A stretch of 64,000 nt of DNA from Manis javanica (taxonomy: Eukaryota; Chordata; Mammalia; Pholidota; Manidae), in contig NC_133158.1 in NCBI RefSeq assembly GCF_040802235.1, forward strand, positions 165,637,401 through 165,701,400, written 5' to 3'. Of this stretch, positions 1 through 12,767 are shown piece after piece. Below the pieces are notes generated by a model. It was not told the origin of the DNA and made no database searches. It was given only the letters and a program-made list of their open reading frames with translations. Every line of letters starts with the position of its first letter. Position 1 is the first letter of the stretch. The translations under genes and the position numbers were made by a program.

Positions 1-273
1 TGGTTACCATGCTCTAAGTGGTAGGTGAAATAAGTGAAGGGAATAAAGAGGCAGAAAACCTCAATCATAATATAAATTAGTCATAGGGATAAAAGTATAG
101 TATACAGAATATAGTCAATAGTTCTGGAACATCTTTCTATTTTGGTAGACAGTAAACTACACTAGTTGGGATGAACATTTAATAATATACATAACTGTTG
201 AATCACTATGTTGTATACTTGAAACCAATATAATATTGTATTTCAACTATACCTCAATAAAAAAAAAAGTTTA
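1..273 (+). mobile_element. L1 3' end, 5'-truncated or cut by window edge
   Basis: It contains the typical laurasiatherian L1 3'UTR end: TGGTTACCAT near the start, a stretch about not reaching a result in three small direct motifs, then ACCTCAATAAAAAAAAAA as signal plus tail. The same sequence type recurs at 34,383-34,745 and 50,375-50,550. It lies in XRN1 intron 3. Confidence 0.75.
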
Positions 274-1029
274 ATTTGAGAGAGACATAAAAACAGTGAG
301 CTCCCAGTGACAATACAAAATTAGATCTGGGTCCAGAGAATAGCTAGATATGAGATCTCCAAAGAGGTCAAAATCTCTCTTGCTTATTATTTTGAAAAGC
401 AAGGTAATGTTGTACCCTTCCCTAGCAAATATCACAACTGTTTCTAATTTCACTCCTCACCCTAAATGAAGTTAATGTCAGAATGGGAAAGTCAAGAAAT
501 GTACTATTGCCTCAGGACTATGCTTCAAGTATTTTCACATAAGTGCAAAGTTTCAATTCCCTAATGAACCTAAATCTTCTATTCCTGTTAGATTCTGAAG
601 ATTTTTTGAAGGCCTGAAGTTTCAGTGATACTGCCAATAACAACAATTACTAGTATTACTACTGTTGACCTGGAAAATTGTTATTAATCTGGAAATTGAG
701 GCTATAATGATTACATTTTAGGAAAAGCCCAGATGGTCAACAGTCAAGACAATAAAGTCTTCAACCACAATTGGGATAAAACTGGTTTTTAAGTTGAGCA
801 ATGCATACGGCACTTAACAAAAGAGAAAATTACCATAGTTAGTAAGGAACTCATGATAAAGTAACATATTATGATTTTTTCAAAGTAAAGGACAATAATG
901 ATATGAGACAAAGCTCTAGGAAGTAGAGTAAATTTTGCATGTAAAATTAAATTAAACTTCTAATATGAGGTAAATTAATTTACCTTTAAAGTCATAGAAT
1001 TCTTAACTGCTTCTGAGGAGTAGAACAAC
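274..1029. other. XRN1 intron 3 sequence, nothing recognised
   Basis: This is AT-rich intronic DNA. I see no exon, RNA gene or assignable repeat. Confidence 0.5.
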
Positions 1030-1165
1030 AAGTGCTGTGGACTAGGAGAATGAATTTATTATGTTGGACATAACAAGCTGGCTACATGAACTTGGGTGAG
1101 CCACAACCTCACTGAGTCGGTTTTCATATAAATAAATGGTAGAAGTAGGATGGATCTTGTAAATT
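1030..1165 (+). repeat. MIR SINE fragment
   Basis: The order of motifs is that of a MIR core in sense: a 'GTGCTGTGGACTAGG' type start, 'CTTGGGTGAGCCACAACCTC', then a degenerate 'TCAGTTTTC...ATAAATGG'. It is diverged and lies in XRN1 intron 3, close to exon 3. Confidence 0.6.
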
Positions 1166-1422
1166 CCTTCTAGGTCTGAAATTCTGTGCATCCAGGGGAG
1201 TACTGTCCATAGCTGCTCTTATCAACATCTGTAAATCCCTACAGAGGGTCTTCACAGGAGCACTTACGACCAAAGTGACCAAACAGCTCATGAGAAAACA
1301 CAACTGGGAAAACAGAGCAAATGGAGTCTGAAGGACAAAATAAATAGAGTTCTAGAAAAGAAAAATATATTTGAAAAAAAATTACATTTAAAATCTCTCA
1401 GGATTTTTCTCAGTGAATTTAC

Positions 1423-1520
1423 CTGGTGTAATACAGTTGGAGTCAAATCTGGCCTCTGTAGGAAGAATTTCTCCTTTTTCTATTGCCTTTTTAATTTTGT
1501 CCTCTGCCTCCTTTGCTGAC
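1423..1520 (-). CDS. XRN1: XRN1 exon 3
   Basis: This 98-bp exon encodes SAKEAEDKIKKAIEKGE through NCITP. The acceptor reads CTAAG|GTCAGC and the donor CACCAG|GTAAAT, both on the minus strand. It starts in phase 2, completing an Arg codon begun in exon 2, and ends one base into a Gly codon. It is part of the XRN nuclease core. Confidence 0.95.
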
Positions 1521-4500
1521 CTTAGGTGTTAAGGGAAAAAAAATCTTAAGATTTCTGGAAAAAAAGTAGAGACCTTTACATAAAGTAGAGTGTTATTTAG
1601 ATGCTTTTGTAATTAAAATGATTATTCATCAGTTTTAAGATTCAAAACATAATAAAAATTTTGAGATTATTATAGCAGTAGAACACTGTAACAGTGTAAA
1701 ATGGACACAGAATATTACAAATATTTATAATTTTTATCATAAATATATGGCAAACTGATTCTAGAAACAAGCTCAAAATTATAGCATTAAATGTTCATTA
1801 TATGTGTACTACTTTTTAAAAGGTATCAAATAAAAAGTATATTATTAAAATATTCTCTAAGAATATTATGTAAAAATTATAATGTCTATCTTTAGGTTTC
1901 CTCATAAAAACATTTAAAATGAAAGTCTAATAACATTAATGACATCAGTTGCCAAAATCACCCCATTTCTGAGGCAATACCCAGTATGCCACATGACAGA
2001 GAAATGAGGAAGTTCTGCTTTACACACATTGTCTACAGCCTTACTACTAGCTCTATCTACTGTGGTCTGTGGATTCTATTTCTATGGTCAACTCTTCTTC
2101 CTATTTAACCTCTCTCTTACCAACTCCTTCAATGCAACAGAAACTGAAGATATCAAGTCAGTCATGATCTCTCCAATGGAAGCCATTCTTTCCTCTTTTC
2201 TCCCCTTCTTTGATAGAGCAAGTAACTATTAACTGCTACCGTGTGACAAGTTCTTGGGATATAACAAGAGAAATCGTTCCTATTCTCACAGAGCTTACAC
2301 TCTTCTTGGGTGACAGAAAAGTTAACAGCTATTATGTTTAATATGGCTGCACTACAGAGAATGTTTGGGATAGGGACAGGTAAGACTATGAAAGCAATTT
2401 AGGTGGAAGACCTTGGTAGCTTAGGTCAAGCTAGTAGCAGTAAAGATGGAAAGAAGTAAATTGATAAGACAAATTTAAGACACTGGATAAATAGGCCTTG
2501 GATGTAGGGAATGAGTAGGAGGGAGAAGTCCAAATTTACTCTTGGATTTCTGAGTTGAGCAGCTATTTGTGTTTCACTGAAATCAGATGCATAAAAGGTA
2601 GACAATTTTGAGATGAAGATGAGTTCTGTTCTGAACACGTTAAGCCTGAAATGTACTGGTATCCAAGAGGAGATTTGGATATTTAAGGGCTCTGAAGAGA
2701 AATATCCACCAGGAAGATAAATTTGGGACTCAGAAGCACAGAAAAAGTTATTAAAGTTATTGGATAAGATCACTCAGGACTCAGGTTAGAAACTTAAGGA
2801 AAAGGAGAGGAAGAGAAGATAAGGAGACCAAGAAGGTGCAAAGAGTGTTGTTATGAACATCAAGGAAAGGAAGTTCAAGAAAGGAAGGTCAACACCGTTA
2901 AATACAATAGATAAAATATAAAGACGGAATTATTCTTTAGATTTAACCATAAGGAGTCTATTTGTAAGGAAGTTTCGGTAGCATGGTGCAGATGAAAGCC
3001 AGATGGTAGCAGATTTAAATGAGTTAAGAGATGGGGACAGATTATGATTAAAGATGATGAGTGGAGAAAGGAGCCACTGTTGAGAATGAGAAAAATGTGA
3101 GTAGGGGATTTCAGGTAAACAGGGAGCCTGAAATGATTGTGGTGGTTATGGTAGATGGCCCCCAACAGTAATTCTACTTTGTCTTTTGATACTGGAGTTT
3201 GGAAAACAAAAAAAAGGCAAACTCCCAGGCTTCCCTGCAGCCAGGTGTCTGGACATGGCTTAACTTTTGTTAGTTAGATGCCTTCATAAAAGGTTTGAAA
3301 GACAGAAGTGTGGTCAAGTTGGCATGACAGTTGAGGCACTGGGGTTGTGTGAGATGTGAGATTTCATCAAATAGTAAAAGAAATCTCAACAGGTGCTAAG
3401 AAGCAAGGTGCATGGCATCCATTTTCTTTAGTACATATTAGTATGTGCACTAGGGCTCTGGAACTGAGATACAGTGGTGGCTTCTTGACTGCTGAATTGT
3501 TAACTAAGGTGATGTATTTTTGGAGTCAACAGTTCAGATGGTAGTGACTGAATCCCTGGATCACAGCTAAAGGAATTCCTGTTCTGGTGAGGGCCTATGA
3601 ACTCCTTACCCTTCTGGTAGGTCAGTTCTGTGGTGGTGTTATGGAAGTCATTCTTGAAGGCTCACCTAGATTCCCATCCTTTGGGCTCTTAAAATAATTT
3701 TTATGAGCATCTCATTCTCTGTATTATATCCCTTTCTGTTTAAAATAGCTAGGTTTCCATTACCTGCAACTAAACACTGATGGTAGGCTTATATAATACT
3801 GTCTCAGAACTAGATTTTCTAATCCAGTAGTCCCCTAAAATTAGTTTAACAAATACTGGGGAATCTGGTAAAAATAGTTTCTAGGGCCCAATTTGTAGAG
3901 ATTCAGATTAAGTAAGCGTTGGGTGGTGGTCCATGAGAGTCTAAAGTAAGAGATGGTCCTTGTCTTCAAGGATTTCAGTCATTCCAATAACTTCATCTTT
4001 TCTCTTTTGATATTTAAGTAAGTACATTTACCATCTTCTTCCCATTCTCATTTTAGACTTCCCCAAGATACTCTCCCACCTTCTTCGATGATTTCCAAAT
4101 TTGATTCACAGGTGCCCTTTCCCTCCCTGTATTTGCCATTGTGATGAGAGGATTCATTCAGCTAATGATTAATCAGACATGCTGGACTCAGGGTTTTTCT
4201 CCTTCAATTCTCAGAACCCTCTGAGCTTTACTTCTGCTACTCATAAACAAGGACACAGCATGATCTCACTGTTTTTTAGAAATATTCCACATGTCCAGGA
4301 TTTTGACTTTAAAACCCCCTCTGTGTACAGGTTATACTTACACTACTAACAACTCACACACTGGAGATGATAATACCTTGAGTGTCCTAGCTCAGTCTTC
4401 TTCTCATACTCAATCAGTCATCTTCTAATCTCACTTGCCTTTCTGTCCAATTTGAACCCATGCTCAATTACAGTCAGCATCTAGACCAATGTGTTGGTCT

Positions 4501-7500
4501 AGCATCTAGACAAATTTGTTGAATTAAGTTAAATGTCAATGATGTTCTTATTAGAACAGTCTCTCAGTTTACTCTGCAGTTCCCTAGCTCAGGGCAGACT
4601 ACTACAGGAGCTTTCTTGATTACTGCTGTTTCCAAATTACTAACAAGAAGTTTGGAAAATCTGTGACAGAGAATAACAGAGAAAATTTATACAGTCCAAC
4701 AATGCTTTGAGAAATGATACCTCACTTGAATTACTAATTTGTTTACTTAATTGATAAAATGTGACATTATGAGATATTTCCATGTCTGGGGATATTTAAG
4801 CAGAAAAGAAACATGAACAGAAGATGCTTGTGTTAAGTCAATTATCTTTAAAATAATATATTTTATTAATCAAAATAGTATTGTAGAATGAACCATAAAT
4901 ATTTTACCTAAAACGCCTTCCACGCTGCTGGTTCATTTTTGCTCGAGGAGCCACACCATCAACAGCCATAAAGAACACTTTCCTAGGTTTAATAATGCGA
5001 AATAACACCTCCAAGTAGTGAAAAATATCAGTAAAGATTTTATCATCTGAAATTCTGAAGTGAACATCATCATCATTAGGATGGGAACACTGATGTATAA
5101 TGCCATTCATATCCAGGTACAAGTTGTCAAATTCAGGAATCTAAAAAACAAAGAAAATGATCACTATCATTATAATCAGCCATAGGTATCTAAGCAGCTG
5201 GGAAAAGCACCTGATAAAAAGCAGAATAAAAAGGCATTCTTATTATATAAAAACTGAATAAACAAACATAGTTGAATAAAGAAAGTTAAGAAAAAAAAAC
5301 AAATGAGTAATTGTTAAACTGGAGACATATTATGTGATTACAGAATGCACCAACAGCTTGATCAAATTTACTGTCAGGAAATCATCTACTTACTTAAAAT
5401 AAGATAACCCAGGAAAACACCAAATAAAGTACTTGGTTCATTTGGTATTCAAAATGCTAGTTTCCTTTCTTCCTATTATTTGACTAACTATTCAGAACTT
5501 TAATTTCTTCCATAAATGGGTAGCATAATGTCCATTTATACCAAAGACTATACATGGTCACTAAAAAGTAGAAATGATTTAAAGACTTATTGTATATTTG
5601 GTCTCACCAAAACAGTCACTGATTTGGGTATGTTAATTTAAAAATCTTAGATCAGGTCAAAAGATTCAGGAAATTTAAAAAACTGATTTCTTGTTTATGA
5701 TATGTGGATTAGAAATTTCTAAATTTTGCCTAGTAGACATCTAGTTTTATAAAAAGACCTTCATGGTTCTGCCTCTTATTTATTTTTCCTCTATTTAAAT
5801 GCGAGCAAGTAAGGGGAATATTACTGAAACAAATATACACTAACAAGGAACTGAAGTGGGTACACCTTAGTTCTAATATCCAGTATAATTAAAGAATTTT
5901 AGAGCAGTTTGCCTTACATACTAATTAAAGTATTTTGAGTTTTCAAACAAAAATATAATGGGCTTTCCTTGTATAAACTTAATGACACCATCTCAGAAAC
6001 AAAACCTGTCAGAATTTCAATGTGATTTTTTTGAAGGGGTATGGGTACTTTACAAAATAACTCCAAGTGTTCCCTAGGGTAATAAACATGCAGGGAAGAA
6101 TATTAAAAAGAAGAGTAATGATGGAAAACCTGCCCTGAATGGTATTAAAAATCACAGAGCAGTTTGATTAAACCAAATGGTTTAGAAGTAGTCTAAGTAT
6201 ATATAGAAATTTAGTATATAAGAGGAATTTCAAATTAGTGAAAGAAAGGGATGGGGCAACTAGCTAATTGTTTAGAAATGAAACTGTATTTTACCTTATA
6301 ACAAATTCCAGAAGGATTAGAATTTTAATAAGAGAAATTTAAGTAAAATACACACACACACATATATATGTAACCCTAATATTTTGGTGATATTATGGAA
6401 TGAAAAGCCAGTAATTATAAACCAAAAAAATGATGGACAAAGTCACCATTCCTAATACACACACAAAAAAGAAGAAAAATTCTCAAATATAAGAAAAAGA
6501 GCAAATTTTAAAAGCATGGAAAATGCACAGCAACACAAAAAAGTATAAACAGTCTAATAAACATGAAAAGATGTTCAACATCCCCAAATTTCAAATTAAA
6601 ATGATACACCATTTTTCCCATCATGTTACCAAAGGTTAGAAAGACTCATGTTACCCAGTCTTGGCAAGGTTTGGGGGACGTGCATATTTCATGTTTTTAA
6701 AAGAAAATGCTAGCACTGATTAAGCACCAAACATTGTGCTAAACATTTATATTCATTCTCTTGCTTAGTTACTGTAAAAACTTTAAAAAAGAAATATTTA
6801 GATTTCCTATTTTACAGAAGATGAAAATCACACCCAGTAGTCTGGGATGGGAATATAAACTGGTGTAACTAATATGAATGTGTATATCAAAAAATTTTTA
6901 CCCAGAATTTCTACTATTGGAAATTTATTCTGAGAAATAATCAGAAATGTGCACAAAGATAAAAGTACAAGAATATTACATGGCAGTATTATTCAGAAAA
7001 GATAAAAAATGAAAACAATCAAATGCCTAATAATACAGAACTGATGATGGTACATCCATATGATGGAATACTACACAGCAATTACAAATTATGGTATAGA
7101 TTCATTTGGCATTGGACAGTATGTATAATACATATGCCCAAGTGACAAAAGTAGGTTATAAAGCAGCAGGTATATTACTACCCATTTATAGAAAATATTT
7201 ATCTACATGTGTATCTGCTTAGAAAAGTTAGGAGTGTATAGTGAAGATGTTACTGGTAGTTAACTCTGGATGGTGGAATTGTAGTTGCTTTTTACTTTCC
7301 TCTGGACTATATAGACAGTTTTTATTTATTTCTGCATTATATGAATTTTTACACAATGACCTAAATTGCCTTTATAATCTGAAAAAAAATCCTACAATTT
7401 TCCTTTTAGAGAAGAAATTTAAAAAATTATCTTAGGTTTCAGATTAGTAAGAAAGATACAGAATGATTAAGTCATCATTGGCCACTTTGGTGAAGAAAAT

Positions 7501-10500
7501 GATAACATGCAGTAGAACCTTGCTACTTCACAAAGAGATAACACTGAGTTATTATATCTGCAAGTTACAAGTTTCAAGATTATTTTATACTTTCCCCTCC
7601 CTCTCATATCTTATTAGTCACTGAGGTTTTTTTTTTTTTTAATTTAACATACAAAATGTTTCTAGAACCCTATCCTCCTGTCTGTTCCCATTGTCCTACA
7701 CAATCTCATCGTTTCCCATCCCAGATTTCAAGCTCTTAGTTTTCCAACTGGACAGCTTGCTTCCAGTTCTCTCTCACCACAGCTTAACCTTTTTCCAAAA
7801 TAAAATCTGATCATGTTGCTTCCATACTTAAAACCATATGATACTACAAATCCTTAATACCATAAAAGGTCTTCTGATTTGGCTGCTATCTTTTCCACCA
7901 GCCCTATATTTTTTTCTGCCTCCACTTGTATCCTACTAGCTAGCTACAGTAAATCACTTAGAGAGCCCTAAATGTGGTAGGCTGTCTCAGACCTTTTACT
8001 TTACAGATGTTGTCCTGCCTCCTGAAATACTTTGCTTTCCTTCTTGCTCCTTCCTCCACTAATTTTGTAGATTTTTGACTCAGCTGTCTAGATCAAGCTT
8101 AAGTATCTTTTGTCTGGAAGCTTTCCCTTACTCAACAAAGAGAAAATGATGCTCTTTTCTTTATGTCATTATCTTTTTTGTGTATGTTCCCAATGCATGT
8201 AAGAATGCTGAACTCAGGTGCTCTATATATTTTTGTTGAATGCTTAAGTTTAATGTCTCTCCTTTCCTGCTAAACTCTGAGTTTCTCAAAGCAAAGTCTC
8301 TGATTTGGTCATGTTTAGAATTTTTGGCATACTGCCTGACACAAATTAGCAAATAAAAAATATTTAATAAATTAATAAACAAATGAAGCTCTCCCTTTAT
8401 TGAACATGATAGCACATGTAGCCTATACTACTCACTTAAAGTATGCATACTGCATTAAATTATGGTCCAGTATTAACAGTGTTGTTGAAAAATGCCTTTT
8501 ACACAAAGACAATACATATTTGACTAACTGTTCAAAAGAGAAGATAGTGATTCTTTTCTCCAATTCTTTAACCCCATTACTTTAATTCTAAGAGTTTGTT
8601 ACTTCATTCATTTGTTCTATACATACTAGTATACTATGCATATTTTAATATACATTGTTTTTTATATACTGTTTTGTATAGTATATAATATGCTAGTAAC
8701 TTCATTTGCACAATGAATATTTACTGAAGACTTATTTGTGCCACAGAAGTAGAGATGAAGGGTTAAGAACAAATATATCTGATGAAAACTTAACTTTCAC
8801 AAAATAAAGGTCATACAACTAAAATTATAAACTCTGAAAGCATATGTAGTTCTCATGATTATAATCCAGTACAGTGCTATTACTCTAGCTAAGATTTGTT
8901 ATGCACTTGCCATGTAGTAGTTTAAAATGCTCTATATGTATTTACTTAGTTAATCATATCAATCCTAGTATTATATTTCCATTTTATAGCTGAGAAAACT
9001 GGGTTACAAAAAGACTGAGTTACTCACCCAAAGTCCTTTACTACATAGCTAGCAAAGTAAGTGTTGGAGCTAAATTTGAAATCAAGCAGAACTGTTCTAG
9101 AACAGTGCCTGTTCATCTTTCCATTACTGCCTCTCCTTTAAGCGACTCTTTAGACTTGGTTTTTCCTAATCACTCCCTATCCCCCATGGAATTTTAATAC
9201 CACAGCTATACTATGTATCTCTTTATGTATTGTGGCACTTTATTATGTAAACCTCCACCCCCCACCCGAACAATTCTGGACCCTTTGGGAGTGATATTGC
9301 TCCTGTTAATGATGCATACTCCAGAGCCTACACTTAAAAAAAATTGTACTGAAGTATACATAACATAAAATTTGCCATCTTAACCATTTTAACTGTAAAG
9401 TTCAATAGTGTTAAGTGCATTCGCATTGTTACACTAGAGCCTGTACTTTTAAAACCAATCTTCTACGTATTATGCTACAAATGCTTCTTGATTACAAAAA
9501 CCTAAATTTTTATATTATAGGGGACATGAGCTGCCATTTCCATTTTAAAGCATTTGCTCTTGTGTACGGAGCAAATCTTTCTTATTCTTTACTGTATTTT
9601 CTTCATAATGGTGCACTGGTAAGTCAGTTCTGAGAGTTCATAGGAGACAGACTGCTCCTGCCCTTTAATACCCTTCAGTTAGAGCTACTGTTACCTAACT
9701 GGCCTGCACAGTCTTTTAGTAAACAGTCGGAAGTTCTCCTGGTCTCAGGTCCATCAGATGTTGCTCCATTGCTTCCTTCTTCCTCTTGCAAAGATGCCAA
9801 AACTGATTGTGTCTAGAGGCTATTGGTAGTTTGTCCCCACCAACTCATATTTAAGGTTCCTGGGTATATCCTGTCACATGGTTTTGTTGTTACTGTTCTA
9901 TGGACTTTAAACTTTGCTATCTAGTTGTTCTTTCTGTTCTTATGTGAGAATTCAGAGATACAAAATAGGATGAAGCTGTCACTATACTCCATCTTCCCAG
10001 AAGCTACCCTTTCTCTCAAATCCCTTTCCCCCAGGACTAGCTTTTTGAACTGTTGTGATATACTTAGGCATTACCATCTTTTAAGAACTGCTTGAGAAAG
10101 TAGCTAGTAACTCTTCATATTTGTTTTTATTTTTGTTAACTGCAAAGGTAATTGTCTCCATTTCTGAAATGTACTAGTAACCTTTTAAACTCTTTTCTCT
10201 GGAAGGAAATGTCTCCCTAATTCAATCCATGTTTCAAATAAAAAAAATAATAAACTATCATTTTGTGAAATTTTTGAAAGCTTTTCCTTATATACCAAAT
10301 CTGATTGGAATTCAACACCAAAGAATCCTTTCTGGAAGTACAACCCTACCTTCAAGCTCACAGTACTTTTGAAAAGATTAAACCATAGTTTGTTAACCAG
10401 GACAGTGGTGTTAGCTGGGTTATTTTCCCCCACTACTAATACAATGCTATCCATCACAACCAATCAATTAGCTACACAAATACCAAAACTGGGATTTTTT

Positions 10501-11446
10501 CCGTAAAAATGGACAAGAGGTCTACCAAAATCATGAAATGTGACAAATACTAAGGTATCACCCAGTCCAGTTTGCCTAACAGTTGACTGCTTTGTTTCTT
10601 TCCACAGTTCCAATATAGAACTCCATTTTTGGAATCTACACATAACATTGCCCTGGGGTTATTATATACTAAATATTACTATACTAGCATTAGTGTTCTA
10701 ACAATTCCCACCCTCCCCCCCAGCACTGATGCCTCCAAATAACTGCCCCTGCCCTTCCCAACTAAGTGTAGTTTTAGTTCTTTTGGAACCGGGGATTGGT
10801 ATACAGTCTTTGGAAAATAGAAAAAGAGTAACAGAAGGTGTAAATATGCACCATCAGCCACGTCAAAAAAGTGTAGGCGTTGAGTGTGAGGTGGCACGCA
10901 GGTCTTGATAAGGCAAAGTAAACAAGGTGATTCAACTGCGGAGTCGGTTATTACTTATACGTGCGTCTGTTGATTTGGGCGGGGATGCGGGTATCTGGGG
11001 GGCTATCCCCTCCGGCTTTGCATTCCCTATATGAAAAGGTAAAAGAAACCTGAAGCTGCCTGGGGAGGAAAGCAAAGAGCTCCCTAAACTGTTGGTCCCC
11101 GAGGATGAATTTCGGAGTCGCGGAAGGCCCTGCCCCCGCAGGAGAGCTGTCAGAACTGCGATCCCCACGGCTCTGCCCACACAAACGCAACCTGCGTCTT
11201 CGCCCCCGTTCACGTCGGGAGGGTCCTCAAACCTTCTGTTTTCCTCCCTTGGCGATTCATCCGGCAGCCGACGAGCAGAGGGACGCTGGAAAGCCCCGTC
11301 CCAGGGTGGAGAGAGGGCCGCGGAGCCCCGGGTCCTCGCCCTTCTGAGCCGCTGCCCCCTTGCTCACCCACCTGATGCTCTTTCACCACTTCGCTGAGAC
11401 AGGGATACCGCTCTGAGATCCATCGGTAAAACTTGGGGACTCCCAT
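1423..11446 (-). CDS. XRN1: XRN1 5'-3' exoribonuclease 1, N-terminal coding part (exons 1-3, partial gene)
   Basis: Three minus-strand coding exons (11,372-11,446; 4,908-5,140; 1,423-1,520) join in frame and give the start of XRN1, the processive cytoplasmic exonuclease that degrades decapped, 5'-monophosphate RNA in P-bodies. The protein begins MGVPKFYRWISERYP, the conserved XRN N-terminus. Exon 2 carries the metal and phosphate site: Asp35 and His41 in LYLDMNGIIHQC, Asp86 in MAVDG, and Lys93, Gln97 and Arg101 in the following basic segment. Exon 3 ends at NCITPG with phase 1. The rest of the gene, most of a roughly 1,700-residue protein, lies beyond position 1. The start ATG is the first in the CpG-island exon, and nothing is broken in the part seen. 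ATR lies just upstream on the same strand, as in human. Confidence 0.97.
2240..2790 (+). repeat. Ancient interspersed-repeat-like block, family unassigned
   Basis: Phrases such as 'acaGAGCTTACACTCTTCTTGG' and 'TTTCTGAGTTGAGCAGCTAT' belong to a widespread old mammalian repeat type that also shows at 41,510-42,150 in this window. I recognise the style but not the family name with certainty. Confidence 0.4.
3815..3950 (+). repeat. MER5A-like (hAT-Charlie) fragment
   Basis: The run 'GGGGAATCTGGTAAAAATAG...GGGCCCAA...GATTCAGATTAAGTAAG' matches the recognisable middle of MER5A, with its ctggggaatct and gggccc phrases. It is diverged, with ends not defined. Confidence 0.5.
4908..5140 (-). CDS. XRN1: XRN1 exon 2
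   Basis: This 233-bp exon encodes IPEFDNLYLDMNG through RRF. The acceptor is TTTTTAG|ATTCC and the donor TTTTAG|GTAAAA. It contains active-site residues Asp35, His41, Asp86, Lys93, Gln97 and Arg101, all intact. It begins in phase 0 after exon 1 and ends two bases into an Arg codon. Confidence 0.97.
6530..7440 (+). repeat. Old L1 (L1ME-type) 3' fragment interrupted by MIR
   Basis: The order 'aaaGATGTTCAACATCCCC', 'CTGGTGTAACTAATATG', 'ATGGAATACTACACAGCAAT' is the 3' part of an ancient L1. A MIR in antisense (6,705-6,840, 'GATTAAGCACCAAACATTGT...TTTTACAGAAGATGAAAATC') splits it. Confidence 0.65.
7690..8370 (+). repeat. L2-like ancient LINE fragment
   Basis: The pyrimidine-rich text 'AAAATCTGATCATGTTGCTTCC ... 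AAAGGTCTTCTGATTTGGCT' ending 'TTTTTGTTGAATGCTTAAG' resembles the L2 3' region. It is diverged and the family call is tentative. Confidence 0.45.
8880..9135 (-). repeat. MIR SINE, antisense
   Basis: 'TATTTCCATTTTATAGCTGAGAAAACTGGG' preceded by 'TTTACTTAGTTAATCATATC' and followed by 'TACATAGCTAGCAAAGTAAG' is the reverse-strand MIR core in the usual order. Confidence 0.75.
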
Positions 11447-11690
11447 TTCGACCGTCAACACTAATTCCAGTCAGGGCCAAACCGAAACCAAACACCCCGC
11501 CGGAGCCTACGCCGCCGCCTCCGGCCGTCGCTCCACCGATGACAACACTCGGAGCGCGCGACCATAGAGAACGGCCGGCGGGCCTAGAGCGACCGCACCC
11601 GCCGCCGCATCCCCGGGGCGGGGCTCTAATCCCCGGCTCCGTCTCTCCTCGGCGAGCGAGCTGGCGGTTGTGTCTAAGAAGATTGAGGCG
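10940..11690 (-). promoter_or_regulatory. CpG island and promoter of XRN1
   Basis: GC content and CpG density rise sharply here against an AT-rich surround. The block contains the XRN1 start codon and GC-rich motifs, including a canonical Sp1-type GC box GGGGCGGGGC at 11,615-11,624 and GCCGCC runs near 11,510 and 11,600. No TATA box is evident, which suits a housekeeping TATA-less promoter. Open frames on both strands here are products of GC richness. Whether it also fires divergently on the plus strand cannot be told from sequence. Confidence 0.85.
11372..11446 (-). CDS. XRN1: XRN1 exon 1 (coding part with start codon)
   Basis: These 25 codons run from ATG (11,446-11,444) to the donor CATCAG|GTGGGT. 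The ATG sits in an acceptable Kozak context (GAAATGG). The 5'UTR continues to higher coordinates inside the CpG island; I cannot fix its 5' end from sequence alone. Confidence 0.96.
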
Positions 11691-12744
11691 TTGTGGATGG
11701 AGTGTGTTAAACTGATTACTGGAAATGGCCGTGAACAGAGTTGTGTCTCATAAGCCGACTTGGAAGTGGTAGCAACACCTCACCAGACTGCTGGAAGAGT
11801 TTTGAACACTAAATTTTCTCCTGGCTGCTTCCGTCACCTGGGATTGCTAATCTCAGTATTTTAGAACACGAATTTGGAAAGGTCTGGTGATTTATTTGGT
11901 TTAGTTTGTTTTGTTTGGCGAGGGTAAGTTTTTTCTTTGAGGAATATAAATCCGTAACAGATTTTTTAAAAAACGTTTTCTTTTTGCAAAGGTTGAAAAA
12001 ATTAACTTCTCTACACCCCTTATCCCTCACCCCGCGTTTCCTCAACTTTAAACATAAGGCCCCCTATAGGAAATTACTTAATGCATACTTTTCACATTCA
12101 TGCCTCATGGTTTATCATGTTTTCCTGCATCACACTTTCAACACTAGAGAAAAGCAGTATTCTGTCAAGTGAATATAAATGAAATTACATTTGTTCTGAA
12201 CTTTTCCACTTACTTGAATGTAATGAGCTCACTGCTTTGTAATTAAATCTTATGCAATAAAACTTATGAAAATATTTTAACCTCATTACACTGTTTTTAG
12301 ATTTTAAAATCTCATGAAACTTTGTCTTCCGAGACCACTAGATTCTGCAATCTGTAAGCTTTCAGTTTCTCAGCATCTTTCAAATTACAGAATGTTCTTG
12401 TAGTTTTCATAATGGTCCTTCTTGGCTTATGTTTTTTCCCTATCATTTTCAGCCATACAAAAGAGTTTTATTAAGGGAATTTAATGTGATAGTTACGTGT
12501 ATGTATCTGTTTTACTAGACTGAGTTCCTAGAGGGCAAGAAAGTCAGTTTTGTGCACAAGTCTAGTACAGTGCTTTGTCCAGTTTTTAGCCAATATAACT
12601 TTTTTGTTGTTTAAATGAATCCTTATGCCAACTAGTACTTAAAACCAATAGAAGTTGTAAAATGAAATCAGGACGGCTTCTTTCAAGTACCCTTTTTAGA
12701 AATGTAAGAACAATCGATGTTCCATTTCTCTATTATAATTCACA
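11691..12744. other. Intergenic spacer between ATR 3' end and XRN1 promoter
   Basis: This is about 1 kb of AT-rich sequence with no convincing exon or young repeat. It separates the ATR polyadenylation region from the XRN1 CpG island, so the two same-strand genes are close enough for transcriptional read-through to matter. Confidence 0.6.
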
Positions 12745-12761
12745 GTATATATTAAGAAAAG

Positions 12762-12767
12762 TTTATT
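12762..12767 (-). terminator. ATR: ATR poly(A) signal AATAAA
   Basis: A minus-strand AATAAA lies about 175 bp past the ATR stop codon. It is the only canonical hexamer I see between the stop and this point. It implies a short 3'UTR (about 12,745-12,940), consistent with the compact 3'UTR known for ATR. Confidence 0.75.

Larger units (their letters stand above)
1521..4907. other. XRN1 intron 2
   Basis: About 3.4 kb lies between exons 2 and 3. Apart from the old repeat block at 2.2-2.8 kb and a MER5A-like piece at 3.8-3.95 kb, I see no exon or young mobile element. Scattered open frames here have no coding features. Confidence 0.6.
5141..11371. other. XRN1 intron 1
   Basis: This is 6.2 kb of AT-rich intron. 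It holds old L1, MIR and L2-like fragments (listed separately), a short CA/TA simple repeat near 6,350-6,370 and, at its upstream end, the 3' half of the CpG island. No exon is evident. Confidence 0.6.

Noticed and set aside
8610..8700. AT-rich imperfect inverted repeat resembling a small MITE
   Set aside because: The arms match only partly, the composition is almost pure AT, and no known terminal motif or target duplication could be placed.
11092..11397. Overlapping plus-strand open frames in the CpG island
   Set aside because: They arise from GC-rich, stop-poor sequence over the XRN1 promoter and exon 1. Composition is Pro/Arg/Ser-rich in every frame, with no domain or splice support.
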